From Acheta domesticus (Eukaryota > Arthropoda > Insecta > Orthoptera > Gryllidae), in assembly GCA_031308135.1 (NCBI GenBank), contig JAHLJT010009419.1:68934550-68998549 (forward strand): a stretch of DNA of 64,000 nt. The letters run 5' to 3'. The translations under genes and the position numbers were made by a program. Positions 1 to 12,225 of the stretch are shown here, in pieces (position 1 is the stretch's first letter; every line of letters begins with the position of its first letter). The notes under the pieces are model-generated. The model searched no databases. It was not told where the DNA came from and saw only the letters and a program-made list of their open reading frames with translations.

Positions 1-839
1 TTGTATAGGCCGCCCAACAGAATGATTTCCTCTAGGGGGAGTATTATATGCTTCCCATTGGCGTTCTCTTATGTTACATTTCACTCTGCTCAGGCTTACC
101 TTTTTTCCCTTATTTTGCATTCATTTAGATTGAATATCTGTAACTTATTCCTTATGTCTTGATTTTTTATTCCGGTTCCAAGAGAAAAACTCAACATTCA
201 GAAGCATCATTTCAGAAGCTTGAATGCTGCTGGGAATGGGAGTCAGTATTCAGTATTCACGTTGCACTTACATAGACGCGGTCCGTGCATTAAATTCTTA
301 TCTGCAGCCATACCTTGACGGATTGAAAGAAAACAACCTTAAATTATGCAACCTTCATGTTATACAGAAAGTTGTAGCTAGTTGATTGCGAAGATCTTTG
401 CAAGCTCGTATAGAATATCACATCGTCATCATTAGTTAGATTAAGGAAACATTACTTTTTCATGCCTCAGAAAGGGGAATTCATTAATGAAAAAAATTTT
501 TCGGAAACCGTTCTACTACACTTATTAATTGTTCTGCAAAAGCACTGCTTTATTTTTCTTCAAACGTTACTGGGACACTCCTAGAATACGCCAACACTTC
601 ACGCGCCCTAAAGCGCTCCATCCACGCTCAATGAAGGCTTACAAGCTGGTTGTAAAGTTGCCGCCTCTGTATTGTTCCCAGAGAGAAAACAACCTCCGAG
701 AACAATACGGAGACGACATGTAAATTATTGATTTTCTATGCACTCAGAAATTGAAAGAAAACCATGCAGATTCCAGCCAAGGAAAAAGATGTTAATGGTT
801 TCCTTTAATACTCAGGAACTCGAAAAAACAAACAAAATA
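1..839. other. No recognised feature
   Basis: AT-rich sequence. The only open frame of note is 64 codons at 529-723 on the plus strand; its composition is not protein-like and I see no motif in it. No RNA gene or repeat was recognised. Confidence 0.5.
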
Positions 840-1503
840 AGTACGTGCTAAAACAGCACGTACATTCTCCTCTCTATTTTCACGCAAAATTACGCGAAAA
901 GTACTCAATTTGTAAAAATTTGTATAAAGCCTTATCGGAAAATATATCTTTAAGTAACAGATTTCATTAAGTGAAAAATTCTCTATCTTCAATATTTTAG
1001 TTTTAGAAAGACTCAGAAAAAATTTGAATTAGCGATTTAAAAAAATTAGTGTTTGCAACGAACATGAGACCTGCACCACACTCTTAAACGTCCTTCCCAC
1101 TATCCAACAAAAACGTTTAATCAAAAACGATGGTGCTATTTTTTTGAAAATTTGGAAAATGTCCCTCCGGCTTTATGTAAAGAACCCCCAAAATTTAAAT
1201 ATCGATTTCAATTTCCATTTCCAACATTAGCCAGATCGATTGGATAATATCAATTTTTGGAGAAAATCGGCTGAACGGTTTAGTCGCTACCATTGTAGAC
1301 AGACACGTTTTACCGTCATTCGATTTTTCGGTATCAATAGCCCATAAATCATTGATTCTGGATACACTACGTGATAAACCATTTTTTGTTTTAAATTTTT
1401 AGCAATTGGATTTATACTGGCCCTGTAACAAGATTTTTTCCTGGCAAAAATTGTCGTTTCGCGCAGCATGGTATATTTTCTCTCTACTCCGCAGGTAGAA
1501 AGT
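840..1503 (+). mobile_element. R1600 repeat, diverged copy A (3' part)
   Basis: This is an old copy of the unclassified ~1.6-kb repeat best seen at 59641-61302. It keeps the same order of landmarks: a run like 'cacgcaa.att.cgcgaaaa', the 'tttatgtaaagaacccccaaaattta' block, 'cggtttagtcgct', the PGGAC-type 'gacagacacg' remnant, 'ttcggtatcaa', and the end 'tcgcgcagcat...gaaagtaaaa'. There is no coding potential in it. The start is approximate. The GACA tract that is long in other copies is only about two units here. Confidence 0.7.
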
Positions 1504-1707
1504 AAAAACAATGAAACAGCTTGAAAAATGCAAATATTTTATTGTAAAATTTCGCCTATTCTCGCACTCAGTGCGTCACAGCTACCGACATAGCTGATGA
1601 TATGCGACTAAACGGTTCCAAAGAAGAGGCCGCCCGTCATTGAATATTGGCTATTCACTTTGCAACAACAACCTTCTTGATATTAATATGTAAGGACCTG
1701 TTGTACT

Positions 1708-1708
<1 letters not shown>

Positions 1709-1748
<40 letters not shown>
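1709..1748. repeat. (CA)n microsatellite
   Basis: About 20 uninterrupted CA dinucleotides, starting after 'gttgtactgta'. Confidence 0.95.
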
Positions 1749-1749
<1 letters not shown>

Positions 1750-2200
1750 TCAGCAGTAATTTTGCCGCCGCTGGATACTAGTACTTACTATTGCCACAAG
1801 CCAGGTTTCGAAGCCTCGTATTAAAGTCGATGGAATGAGCAACGCAGGTATAGAAGTACGTATTGTTCCTTTCAGCTTTTTTCAATTACATGTTTCGAAC
1901 ATTCTTCATCTAATAATGACAGTCGCAATTCCCACAAAGAAACATATTTTTGGCCACGCATTCGAGATTCGTCTCACCGTGCGTGGGGGAGGAGGGGTGG
2001 ATGGATCTGCAGCGTGTGTGTTTGTGTGTGTGGGGGAGATTCCGTTTAGAGGCTTCCTCTGTGAGCGCCTTACGCAACTGCCCGTCCCGCCTGCCCGCAA
2101 GCCCCCCCCCCCCCGCCCCTGCCCACACGAGACGCATTCCTCGGTCGCCTCTACGGAGATTGCATCGGAAGCAGGTCTCGGATCTCTTCCTATCTCACAG
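1749..2200. other. GC-rich patch with poly-C run, no gene seen
   Basis: From about 1980 the sequence turns GC-rich and skewed (G/T-rich at 1985-2035, a C run at 2100-2114). Open frames here overlap on both strands and are low-complexity translations, so I do not call a gene. It could be a local CpG-rich region or part of the repeat element that starts near 2208. Confidence 0.4.
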
Positions 2201-2207
2201 CCTAAAG

Positions 2208-3252
2208 GCGGCTCCACACATTCGGTGTTCGGCGAGTAGCGAGCGACTGTTCGCCGAATCCCGAATAATCTGAATGGGTCGCTTGCCACTTGCCGAGCGA
2301 CGAACATTCGGTGATCGTCCTCCCCACGACAGAAACATTTCCATCATGGTTCTTCCCCGCCGCGTGACAGTCTTTTGGATACTTCAAAGGAAGCCAATAT
2401 TCGCCGAGCACAGGTTTGTCCAACTGGCGGCCGGCGGGCCGCATGCGTCCGCTGGCCGCATTCTGTGCAACCATGTCGGGTGAGAACATTGTGCGCCTGG
2501 CACACGCGACCTGCCAGGGTCCACACCCCCTTTAATGTAAAAATAGGTAAAGTTTAGTTTTAAGGATTTTTTTCTTGTAAATTCAGATATTCAAAATCAT
2601 ACCAATGTATTTATTTATTTATTTACGTCAGAAACAGTTAAAAACTGTGTGTGACGAGCTATAGGGAGAAGTGAATTCTGTGCACGTTTTCATAATTCTG
2701 TGATCTCTATCCTAAGCCATATTCTAGTCGAATTTTGAATACAGAAAAAAAGAGCGTTTGTTTTTCAAGTTTTGTGGACAAAATATTCGCTCCTATATAA
2801 TAAAATCTATTTTCAAAGGTGTATTAGCTATAAATGTGTGCTCTTAACCCTCATTATGTTCTTCATGAAAGAATAATACTTTTGCCGCGACAATACGAAG
2901 AACGATAATTTGAAAGACTATATTTCTCACTGAAATTTTGAAGACGTGCACAAGTAATGAAGTTACATTTATTTTTATTATATTTCACTGCGTTATGCAT
3001 GGTACGGCTTGATTTCACGCATGGTTCGATTCCCTTCCCCCTCGTTTTAGAGTAGCGGGTCAAAATGCCGAGACCAATGTTACAGAGAAGTCCGGCCGAG
3101 TAATGAAAATATGGCCCCCAACCATATTAAGGGTTTCAGTGGTGGCCCTTGAGGCTTTGCTAGTTGGACACCCCTGGACGAGCACATGAACTACTCGGGA
3201 TTGGGTGAGAAGTTGCTCGCTATTCGGCCACTGCCGAATGTGTGGAGCCACG
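2208..3252. mobile_element. Inverted-repeat (MITE-like) element split by a hAT-like insertion
   Basis: The 16-bp sequence GGCTCCACACATTCGG at 2211-2226 recurs inverted at about 3234-3249. After it, both arms carry related text ('cgaatagcgagcaac' against 'cgagtagcgagcgac'). Without the 766-bp insertion at 2411-3176 the outer element would be only about 270 bp, a normal MITE size. Outer target-site duplications are not clear, so the outermost boundaries are approximate. Confidence 0.65.
2411..3176. mobile_element. hAT-like non-autonomous transposon, 766 bp
   Basis: The left tip reads CAGGTTTGTCCAACTGGCGG and the inverted right tip reads CAGGGGTGTCCAACTAGCAA, giving ~15-bp terminal inverted repeats of hAT style (CAGG..TGTCCAACT). 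The flanks carry an 8-bp duplication with one mismatch: gccgagca at 2403-2410 and gacgagca at 3177-3184. Eight-bp duplications are the hAT hallmark. The interior has no transposase-like frame, so it is non-autonomous. It is nested in the older inverted-repeat element, which dates it as the younger of the two. Confidence 0.8.
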
Positions 3253-3256
3253 TTAA

Positions 3257-6200
3257 GACGCGGCCACAGTACGCAGTGCCATTTTCCGAACAGACTAACT
3301 AGCTTAATTTCTAGGAAGATATCACAAACTGAACAAGGGTAAAAAGGGGGGGAATCAAAAAATGAGGGGAAAAACGTCTAGACGTCTCACTCAAATGTTC
3401 TAGAAAGTGAAACACATGAGACTTTTCACTCTGAGAAGTAGCTCATGAAGTCATTCGTCAACCTCTACTTACAAAGTTTGTTTTGGTAAGTAAAGGTTGT
3501 TTTGGTTCTTTGTATTCCAATATCATAAACCAATTTATTCGTTACAAAAAGTCGTTCATAAAATGACATCTTATGGCACAGAACATCGCATGTTTGCCAT
3601 TTACGGCACAAATAATTCTAGTGATACTGGATACCGCTGCTTTACGCGACCGTAAGGAGACCTGGACAGGATAATGCGGGTCTGTGCGCTAACAGATAAT
3701 TTATAACGTAAACAGAAACATTGTAAGAAGTGTGCGTGTAGAAAATGTTATAGGAATGAATGAACGAATGGCAGGGTCTAGTTACAAACGGGATATCCGT
3801 TGAAAGATTGTGATTATAATTTAATAATGAACATTAAACTTTCGCATGGTCTAGCGACAAATACGAAATTTCGACGCAATTCAAGTAGAATTGTAGTTTA
3901 TTGTTTGATAATCGTAGATAGCCCACTCTGTGATGAAGCGGGGTAGAGAAAAGTCAACACCGTGTGTCCATAGGTGAGGCAGGACCTGTATCGTACCAAG
4001 TTCTGTATAGTATAATGGGGGACTGTTTCATTCTATGGTTTCGCCAGATATTTTGTGGTATATCATGATTTTGAAGGTTTGGTATAAGAAACAATCTACC
4101 ACAATATATTACATAATATAATGGGCTAATCTTTGCAGGTTTTTTAAAATAAATACCATGATTTTTATTACAAACTAATAAAAAATATGAAGACAAAATA
4201 AAACACACAAGGAATGCGGATCAAATTTCTCTTTAATAGATTTATCTCAAAATGTTGAAAACGTGTTTATGGTCGACTGCAATTTTGTAAGGTGGGAGGA
4301 AATGAATGAGAGAGAAGAATCTGAAGTGGAATGAAGGAAGAGATTTTTAACAAACTAATAGAATAAATGCTATTTTTTACTCCTATTTGTTTATTACTTT
4401 GTTTACTTTTTCAAATTCATTTACTAATGTTTGAAGATTTCTAAACTTTCTAAAACATTTTTTGACGTGTTAGTTTATAATGTATGATATGAGCTAACTT
4501 CAGGATCGAAATGATTGTTTTGAATAAATTATGAAGCCAAGGAGGACTGTTAAAAATTTCATACTTTAAAAGTTCTTTTATTCCAGTTTTAAAATTTCTG
4601 CCTGTCTGAACCACAGAAGCTGTTTAATGGGTATATTTATTTAAGTCTCCTTGAGTCAGGTTCTTCTCAGATGGCATCTCACATATATATATAGAATATT
4701 TCTTATACATTATATAATAATAATATAGAATATTTCCTATACATTACAGTAGTGTCGCAAAATGACGTGTCACGAATATAATTTAATAAAAAAATGACAA
4801 CATTTGGACTCTAAGACAACGACATGTATTGAAATTTCAGTCAATAATTATAAAAAGGTAAAGAAAATTAATAGGAAATGAGTGCATGAGGGGGAACTTC
4901 AAACTCCCAGAAGCTACTAAGGTAGATTTGTTTTGCTTTGTTTCTACAATTTGGATGTGCCAGGATGTCCCCCAAGATTAACATATTCCGCGAGCAAAAG
5001 TGTTTTAGAATCACTATTAACACAATCACTTACATAGGAGTAGTCTGTAGATTTTTTGGAACGTCTGACAACAATGTATCGTCCCAAGGGACTCACGGTC
5101 TGCGGCAGGCACACTTTAACTTCTCTGTGTTGGGTGTGTGTGTGCGGAATGTCACGCTGATCGTCTGTATTCCACGACCGAATTACTTTCCATCTCATGT
5201 CAGACACATACAGAATTTTATTATATTAATAAATGTTTCCTAAAATAATTTCTTCAATATCACTTTGGCACTTTTTTGAATTGACAACTCTCCGTTTTAC
5301 TGCATTGGTCCACGAACTCAGTAGAATTACCTATCGCTTATACGGTATGTGAAAAAATATTAACACACTTCTAATACTGTGGCTTTGTCTGTAACTTGAA
5401 CAATCGGATATTTTTACTTTATGGAAAATTTTCATTAGCACGGTCATAAAACAGAGAATTTTGTGACAAAATGTCATTGCGTATATGCAAAAAAATACTA
5501 CAATGTCAAGCGTTAGAACTTTTTTTGTACACCTTTCTCGGTTTTTCTGGTCTGTCTCTCTCTCTCCCCTCCCCCTCTCCCTCTCTCACTTTCCCTCTCC
5601 CCCTCTCTCTTTCCCATTTTCTCAGTCACTCACTCAGAAACGTACACAGCCTCTGTTTCTCTGCCTCTTTCTTTCTTTATTTTTTATATATTTATTTGAA
5701 ATGTAAATATACACACTGGAAAACGTATGACGTAACCTTATACACGGTAATGAAACTTAAAAGCAATATCCCTAATCGCACATTTTTAAGGGACACTAAT
5801 ATTCGTCTTACTATCTTATGTATTAAATTTTTATTATCGCGATAACTAGAGTGAAGAAATAATGCATCATAAAACGTGTTGACAATTTAAAAAAGAAATT
5901 TGTGTTTCGTAAAACCACTTTGTGAAAACTACTTGCTGCCTTATGATGACAGCGCGCCTCCACATGGAGTTGTCTGCCGAGTCTTAGGGTTATTTGTAAT
6001 AGTGCGAACCCGTGCCAAGACTTTGAAAAATGAGCTGACAAAAACAGTCTCGATAAAATTTTTTTATGGCATCCGCAGCGGCAACCTTGCTTGTATGCAA
6101 AACTGCAGTCTTAAATGCCATGTAACCTGTGGAGATAATTTTTAGAGCTGCATTACTCGCCCGGACAAGGAAAACTTCCTAGGAAGCACATATAATATAT

Positions 6201-6520
6201 GAATAGAAAACTCAAAAATCTGCATCCAAAAAACCGTTAAGTTGCTGAATGCCCTGGCCTCTTCCAGGGCATTACAAACACAAACAAAATATGTACAAAA
6301 ATGCATGTATTTTAGTCGGGTTCCGGATAAGAGATAAATATTGATAATTTTACGTAATTGCGTAGACAGCAAGACATTATTTTTATTTATTTTTTTTGTT
6401 CAGAGAGACTTTGTAATAAGTGCAATATACTTTTATAAAACCATATACAATGTTATTTAAGGAAGTATAAATATGAAAGAAGATTAACTATAACTGATAA
6501 AATCTCTTGAATATTATATG
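3257..6520. other. No gene recognised; contains CT-rich tract 5549-5640
   Basis: AT-rich sequence with no recognisable protein, RNA gene or high-copy repeat. A pyrimidine tract (tctctctctcccctccccc type) covers 5549-5640 and makes the 124- and 73-codon frames there, which are low-complexity S/L/P translations and not genes. The 101-codon frame at 4938-5243 overlaps an equally long frame on the other strand and has no motif. Confidence 0.5.
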
Positions 6521-6524
6521 AAAA

Positions 6525-6768
6525 CGTTTTGTGACTGTTAGTGGATCCGGGCGCGTCAACTACTAGGGTCATTAGTCCCATAAGTGCAGTCCATTGTTTT
6601 GCTCGGGGGTGACGGTAGTCTTCCCCCCGCTGGATGGCGTGATCCGGCGCCGACCTGCTGTCAGTTTACGGGGTGTTCCCCATCAAGTTTCTCCTGTCAG
6701 TGGGTCACCGCCCCAGCCGAGACAAGCTCTAAGCTCCCAACCCGGTATGTGTGCTAGTGTAGTGCATG

Positions 6769-6806
<38 letters not shown>

Positions 6807-7105
6807 TAAGGGGAGAGAATAGATCAAGGAAGAGGTTGAATTGATCGCGCGCGATCCGTGGTCCATTCGTTAGGGTACTGCTCCGGCATTCGCCTGGGGT
6901 TGATCGGAGAAACCACGGAAAACTAACGATCAGAGCAGCCGGCCGCTAGAATTCTCCTCCAGACAGCGACTGAATTAGAACTAGCTGATAAGCTAGTGTC
7001 TAAAAACCGGCCAGCGTCGGGATTCGAATCTAGGAACTCCCGGCCAAAGGGACTGCAGTGACATCAGTTGATGACCTGAGCCATCTCTCCCGGTCGTTTT
7101 GTGAC
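6525..7105 (-). mobile_element. Full-length tRNA-derived SINE with 11-bp TSD
   Basis: On the minus strand the element begins at 7094 with ACCGGGAGAGATGGCTCAGG, which holds an A-box-like GATGGCTCAGG. It is followed ~50 nt on by a B-box-like AGATTCGAATCCC, i.e. an RNA polymerase III internal promoter of tRNA origin. The body runs to 6536 (559 bp) and includes a (TG)n tract at 6773-6806. Perfect 11-bp target-site duplications, cgttttgtgac, lie at 6525-6535 and 7095-7105. Relatives in this window are at 42506, 49950, 50300, 30505, 23430, 23843 and 17735. The tail is not poly-A. Confidence 0.9.
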
Positions 7106-7640
7106 AACTACTACTAAGTACTTATGTATTTAAATTTTCTCGAAAAACGATTTATGTATGCGCGAGTTTTTTAAAACCAGACAGAATTTTTGGAAATGTA
7201 TTTGACGTGAGTTGTGACACTAATGAAATAAGAATTCGTGTTTCCAACCTGGGGGAATTCTTTTAAATGAATTTCTCTCAAATCCTGTTATTTTACGGTA
7301 GTGTGAAATGTTCTCTCAATTATCACAGCTCTCTCATTGGGTCTAATTTATTTCTAAATACTATGGTGCAACTGTATCTTTCATGTATGGTGTCCTTTGA
7401 CATTCTTTAGAAATTCACGCTATTTTGTTCAGAGGGGCTTTGTAAGTATAGTACACTACTGTAAAACCATTTACGACAATGATCCATAAATTATTGAAGG
7501 AGATTAACGTATTGTGGCAACGTAAGATCAATACTTTGCGACACTGCTTGCAATGATCTGTAAGTAATCGTGATTACGGGTTAAAATTTAAGCTTATTTG
7601 TAAGCCTTCAAATTTTTATGTTCAATGGGTTGAACAGGCA
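7106..7640. other. No recognised feature
   Basis: AT-rich, no coding potential or repeat recognised. Confidence 0.5.
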
Positions 7641-7645
7641 TCACT

Positions 7646-7882
7646 TTATTAATACAGTTTCCAAATCCAATTTTTCACTTCTTGAGATAATAACATTTTT
7701 TAACAGTAATAGTAAACATTTTCTTCAAACAATTTGTAATCATTTATTGCTTTTTACGTTTCGGAGGTAGTGTGTCTCCGTCTTCAAGTACAAATTGGCA
7801 GCTAAAATACAATATTAAGATAAATACATAATTTTTAAAACTATTTTAATAAAATGGATTTGGAAACTTTATTAATAAAAAG
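7646..7882. repeat. Short inverted-repeat structure
   Basis: A ~30-bp segment at 7648-7677 (attaatacagtttccaaatc core) recurs inverted at 7852-7880 (gatttggaaactttattaat). Between them, on the minus strand, sits a 'TTGAAGACGGAGAC...CCGAAACGT' motif (7757-7788) of the kind also seen near 48.6-48.74 kb. It may be a small MITE or retroelement remnant. Confidence 0.45.
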
Positions 7883-9906
7883 TTTTACAAATGATAATTT
7901 AAGTGATAAAAAGGGTATCACTTTAATGTTGAGAACACTGAGCAAGGTGTTGGAACAGCATTGCGGGGCCTGGAGTAATGAACACCGTTGAGCCCGAACT
8001 GCCGGCCGGTTTCTCGAAACCCTACACCTCCCTTCCCTGCTTCCTCTCCTCCCCTCCAACTCCCACACCCTCGAGGGGGTCGCCCGGCTGGGATGTTACG
8101 AAAGGCTTCTCCCGCTGGAAACTTGCGACTTCGTACGATGGGTCTAACCGTGGAGGAATAGTTCTTCCATGATCAAAATATCACTAAGAGCGCACTGGAA
8201 TATTTTCTGTGATTTGAAGTTATTGTTGTTGGTTAATTGTAGAAGCTGTTGTTGGTTTTGCTATTTCTGGTTTAGCTATTATTGGTTTTTACAGATTACA
8301 TAGTATTGTAGAATAAATATTTCCGTAATAGACATTCTTGTCTCTTCCAGAAGGTTCGACAGAATTTGTTAACACTTCACAATCGTCACACATTGATGAT
8401 TTGTCTTCCTCCCAGAACCCATCTGCAACTTCTGTACCAACTATCAACTACTAATGACACGTCCAAATGTGAAATGATAATAAAACGACAACGATAAAGT
8501 ATTGAAAAATGGTACAGAAATTGCAGAAATTCTTAGAATGTGAAATACGTACATACATTTATTTGATCTGCAATTATGACCAGCTGGCAGTTAATTAAAC
8601 AATAATTACAATAATAATAACAAAAATAATAAGAGTACAATGCAAAAGTATGCAATAATCATACTATCTCTAACATTGCGTTGTAACAATTATTTCAGCT
8701 CTACAACGATACACAACAATTGTATGGTGGTAATACTAAAAGCCAATACGAGCTACATAGATATTGGCTAAATTAGATTGAAAAAACTCACTACACTTCA
8801 CTGCACTTTACTACACAGCAATACATTACACTACACCACACTGTTTTGCTTTGAATTACACTATCCAGCACTTCACAGCAATTCGTTACTCATTTAACAT
8901 CTATTACTCTCAGCTTGTTCTAAATTATTTTTAAAACTACGGGCACTTAGAGGAAAAGCCTTGAACGTTGCTACGGGTAAACTATTCTAATCTCTAATTG
9001 CTCTGTTACAAAATGAGAAATGATGATATAATCTCGTATAATTAATAATTATTTTATCTCTTAATATGCGATAGTCGGTGAATCATTCAACATTTTTTGC
9101 TACACCAATCTTTTGACCCGTTTTGAATCTGCGTGCTGTTTCACGGGTGAATTAGTCTCATGGATTGATTCTTTTGTCAATGTCACTGCTTCCAGTACAC
9201 CATTAACATCATAATCTTCCATTTTGAAACGTGCTACACCCTTCCAAGTCTCTCACACGTATGCACAGGAAGCACTTTTTGTGTCGTTAAAAAACCGGCT
9301 TCACTTGGGTGGCGAATCCTGTTCTGTTCCGACAGAAGAATCAGATAACGTTGAAGGTATACGTCGGGAAGAATTTAATAGTTGAGAAAATTGCCGCGTT
9401 AGATCAGCTGTTCCATAACCATTACTTTCGCCTGTATTCTCAGGAAAACACCCTACTCTTAATATTCTAGCTTTTATTCATGAATCCTCATGAAAAAGTA
9501 ATAAATTGGAACTTTTGTGATTCGAGAATATTCATAGATTTCAAATAAAGTGCCACCAAAACTACTGTTGCTTCGTAGCTTAAAATATTACGCCAAATGC
9601 ACGGACATGTTTAAGTAGGATTGAGACTAGTTTAGATAATCTGGAGTTCATTCGGTTATAAGATCATAAAGAAATTAAAAAGTTTATTTTTAGTTTAATG
9701 TAAACATTTTTAATGTTTCCTGTACGTACATGAATAATTTAAGACTTTTCAATAAAAAACTTGGATTAAAATGAAGTTATTTTACTTAATAAGAAGTAAA
9801 TTATTTTGTTATTTTTCTGATGACTGTCTCAAATAACCTGGAACCTCAGTTAACCTGGTCCCGATTTATTGCCAGTCTACTCTACTCAAAAACTGGTGTA
9901 CGAACA
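7883..9906. other. No gene recognised
   Basis: AT-rich sequence. A stretch at 8790-8890 is biased to CAC/ACT words (actacacttcactgcac and similar), a cryptic simple repeat. No coding frame of note. Confidence 0.5.
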
Positions 9907-9984
9907 TGTGTCCTTATTCCTCAAGATGATTGTATTTATGTGTATTCACACATAAATACAATCATCTTGAGGAATAAGGACACA
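9907..9984. repeat. Perfect 37-bp hairpin with 4-nt loop
   Basis: The arm 9907-9943 (starting tgtgtccttattcctcaaga) is repeated exactly in inverse at 9948-9984, with attc as the loop. There are no mismatches. Outside the arms the similarity stops at once. The sequence is otherwise single-copy in the window. Confidence 0.95.
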
Positions 9985-11398
9985 ATAAATTGACCATAAA
10001 TATAAGCGATTATTTTTTCTCATTCTTTCTTAGAAAAAAATTGCATTCTTCTCTTCTCGTGAAAGGCACTGAAATACTCAGTTTCGAACTCAGCAGTGAG
10101 TTTTAACTTTTAAATATTAAAATTGTATATTTTCATTTTATCATTAGAATTGGTCATGTGAGAAAAACATGTTCATCGTTCCCATCATCCTTCAGTGTTT
10201 ACCAAGAAGGAAATAACTTCCGCAATACGAAAAACGTGTTACATTATAATAAATTGTCAGCCTAGCTATGATTCTCTGCTACCTCCTATAATCAATCATG
10301 GGTAAAACGTAAGTTGAAAAAATCCTGCCTTCATTGATCTACAGCTGATTATCATGAATGAAAACGTCATTCCTGATGAAAATTGAGAAATTAGTTATGA
10401 AAGTATCTCCATGATGTCTATAAGACTTTTAGAGGATCATTTTGAGATCGCTGAAGGTAAGAAAATTATTTATTATACCATATCGATTTTGTAAATTATA
10501 GAGATGCATTACATCCGACGGCAATTTTTGGCCACATGCCAAGTGAAACATAATGTTCAATGAAGAGGATATGTTAAAGAGATTGAAATTATGACGTTCT
10601 CAGATCATAAAAAGTATTATATAGGAGATGTAGTATGTAGTTTGTTACCTTATAACACAATTTTTATACGATAAATTTATAGTCATTCCAGGCTTTGTAA
10701 TTGGGTATTTTATCAATCATTCCGAGTAAAAAAAACTGTCTATGAATTACAAAAGAACCGTTCAGACTTTTGAGCTACTGCTAAATATGTTGATTTCTAA
10801 TATTGGTTTAGGAGAGGCAAAGAATTATGTAAAATGAGAAATCATTTGAAAAAATTACAGAATCAATTGGGGATGCACTGATTCAGTAATTATAGAAATA
10901 AAAGCTTCAATTAAGTCAAAACAACTATTACTTACAAATCAAAACGTAGCACTTCCGTCGAGTAATAAAACTGATTAGCCATTATGCGTAATCAACATAG
11001 ACGTATTACATGTTTAAATGTATATTTATTTGTTAAAAATTATTATTCCTCTACATTGCTATACAGGTAGATAAAAACCTAATACCTAATATAATAATGT
11101 TATTTAACACGCAATATTTCGTAGCAAGTGTTCGTTTGTACGATTCAAAGCTTAACTGTCATACAATTATTGTAATTCGTAATTTCAGTACAGAATTCGA
11201 TACACGAAAATTAAAATCATGACACGTTTCATGTCAGCCGTATGTTTCGAGCTCATTCAATTGTTTTTCTAATTATTTAGACCTCGAAAAAATAAGAGTG
11301 TTTTCAACTAAGGATTTTTTTAAAATTATAATTTTATTTCTATTTTTTTAATAGTCCTGCCACGTAACGCTGTGAGCAAAGAGTAGTGTGAGGTCGGA
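9985..11398. other. No recognised feature
   Basis: AT-rich, multiple stops in all frames, no repeat from the families seen elsewhere in the window. Confidence 0.5.
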
Positions 11399-11423
11399 GT
11401 GTCTGACCCTGCTCCTGCTTCCA

Positions 11424-11602
11424 CATCCTTCATCCCACCTTTATCCACCTCCTTCATCCCCTCTCCTTCATCCTCCTCCTTCATCCCCCTCCTTCATCCA
11501 CCTCCTTCATCCACCTCCTTCATCCACCTCCTTCATCCACCTCCTTCACCCACCTCCTTCACCCACCTCCTTCACCCACCTCCTTCACCCACCTCTTCCA
11601 CC
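11424..11602. repeat. Minisatellite, ~12-bp unit (CCTCCTTCATCCA)
   Basis: A tandem array of cctccttcatcca-type units, drifting to cctccttcaccca in the second half. Two overlapping plus-strand frames (89 and 138 codons) are made almost wholly of this repeat and read as P/S/H/L simple sequence, so I treat them as non-coding. Confidence 0.9.
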
Positions 11603-11819
11603 TCTCATTTCTTCTGTCGATCTACGCAGCCGGTTTCTGCATGCTCCAACGAACTAAATTCGATGAGACAGCGAACTCGAACAAGATACGAGGTTTTCGT
11701 GTCCTTATTTTCGTCGACATCAGTGTGGGTGCCTTCTACCGACAAGCATGACCTGCGGCCCAGCCTATCGCTTGTTTCTCTGCGCTTCAATTATAAACCA
11801 TTGCACCACATATAATTGA

Positions 11820-12225
11820 GCCGGTTTAGAGAAAGATTTGAAAATGTTCTTGAGGCTTCATGTAAAGTATTTCCAAAAATTAAAATATCCATTACAAATT
11901 CAAAGGGCCACGACATCAGCCAGGCCAATTCGGAAATGTAACTTTGCGGAAAATCGTCTGAACGATTTAGTCGCTCGTGTTGACCACGGAGGGTTGGGGT
12001 GGATGAGGTGCGGGTGGATGAGCAGACAAGCGTTCTGCCGTAAAACAATTGTTCGGTATCAAAGACACACAAATCGTGGATTCTGAGTACACAACGTGTT
12101 GAAGGAAGTAAATTACGTTCTAAAGGAATCAGTTCACTTTATCGATATCAACTCACAAAACACGTTTCTATGACTAAAAATCGCCGTTTAGCTCCAGCAT
12201 TAAAATACCATCTCAATACTGCATA
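11820..12225 (+). mobile_element. R1600 repeat, diverged copy B (3' part)
   Basis: Shares with other R1600 copies 'gaaaatgtt..aggcttcatgtaaagta', 'ccaaaaattaaaatatcc', 'gaaaatcgtctgaacgatttagtcgct', 'ttcggtatcaa.gacacacaaatc', 'gattctg.gtacac.acgtgtt' and the 'ccgttta.ctccagcatta' end. The GACG tract is replaced by a short G-rich stretch. Heavily diverged. Confidence 0.6.

Noticed and set aside
1835..2307. 107-134-codon frames on both strands
   Set aside because: GC-rich, skewed DNA leaves several frames open at once; translations are P/R/G-rich with no motif, and they run into a repeat element.
9907..9984. Canonical microRNA precursor
   Set aside because: A perfect 37-bp stem and 4-nt loop are unlike animal pre-miRNAs, which have mismatches and larger loops; kept only as a palindrome.
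11388..11815. 89- and 138-codon proline/histidine-rich frames
   Set aside because: Made of a 12-bp minisatellite; two frames are open at once, which is a property of the repeat and not of a protein.
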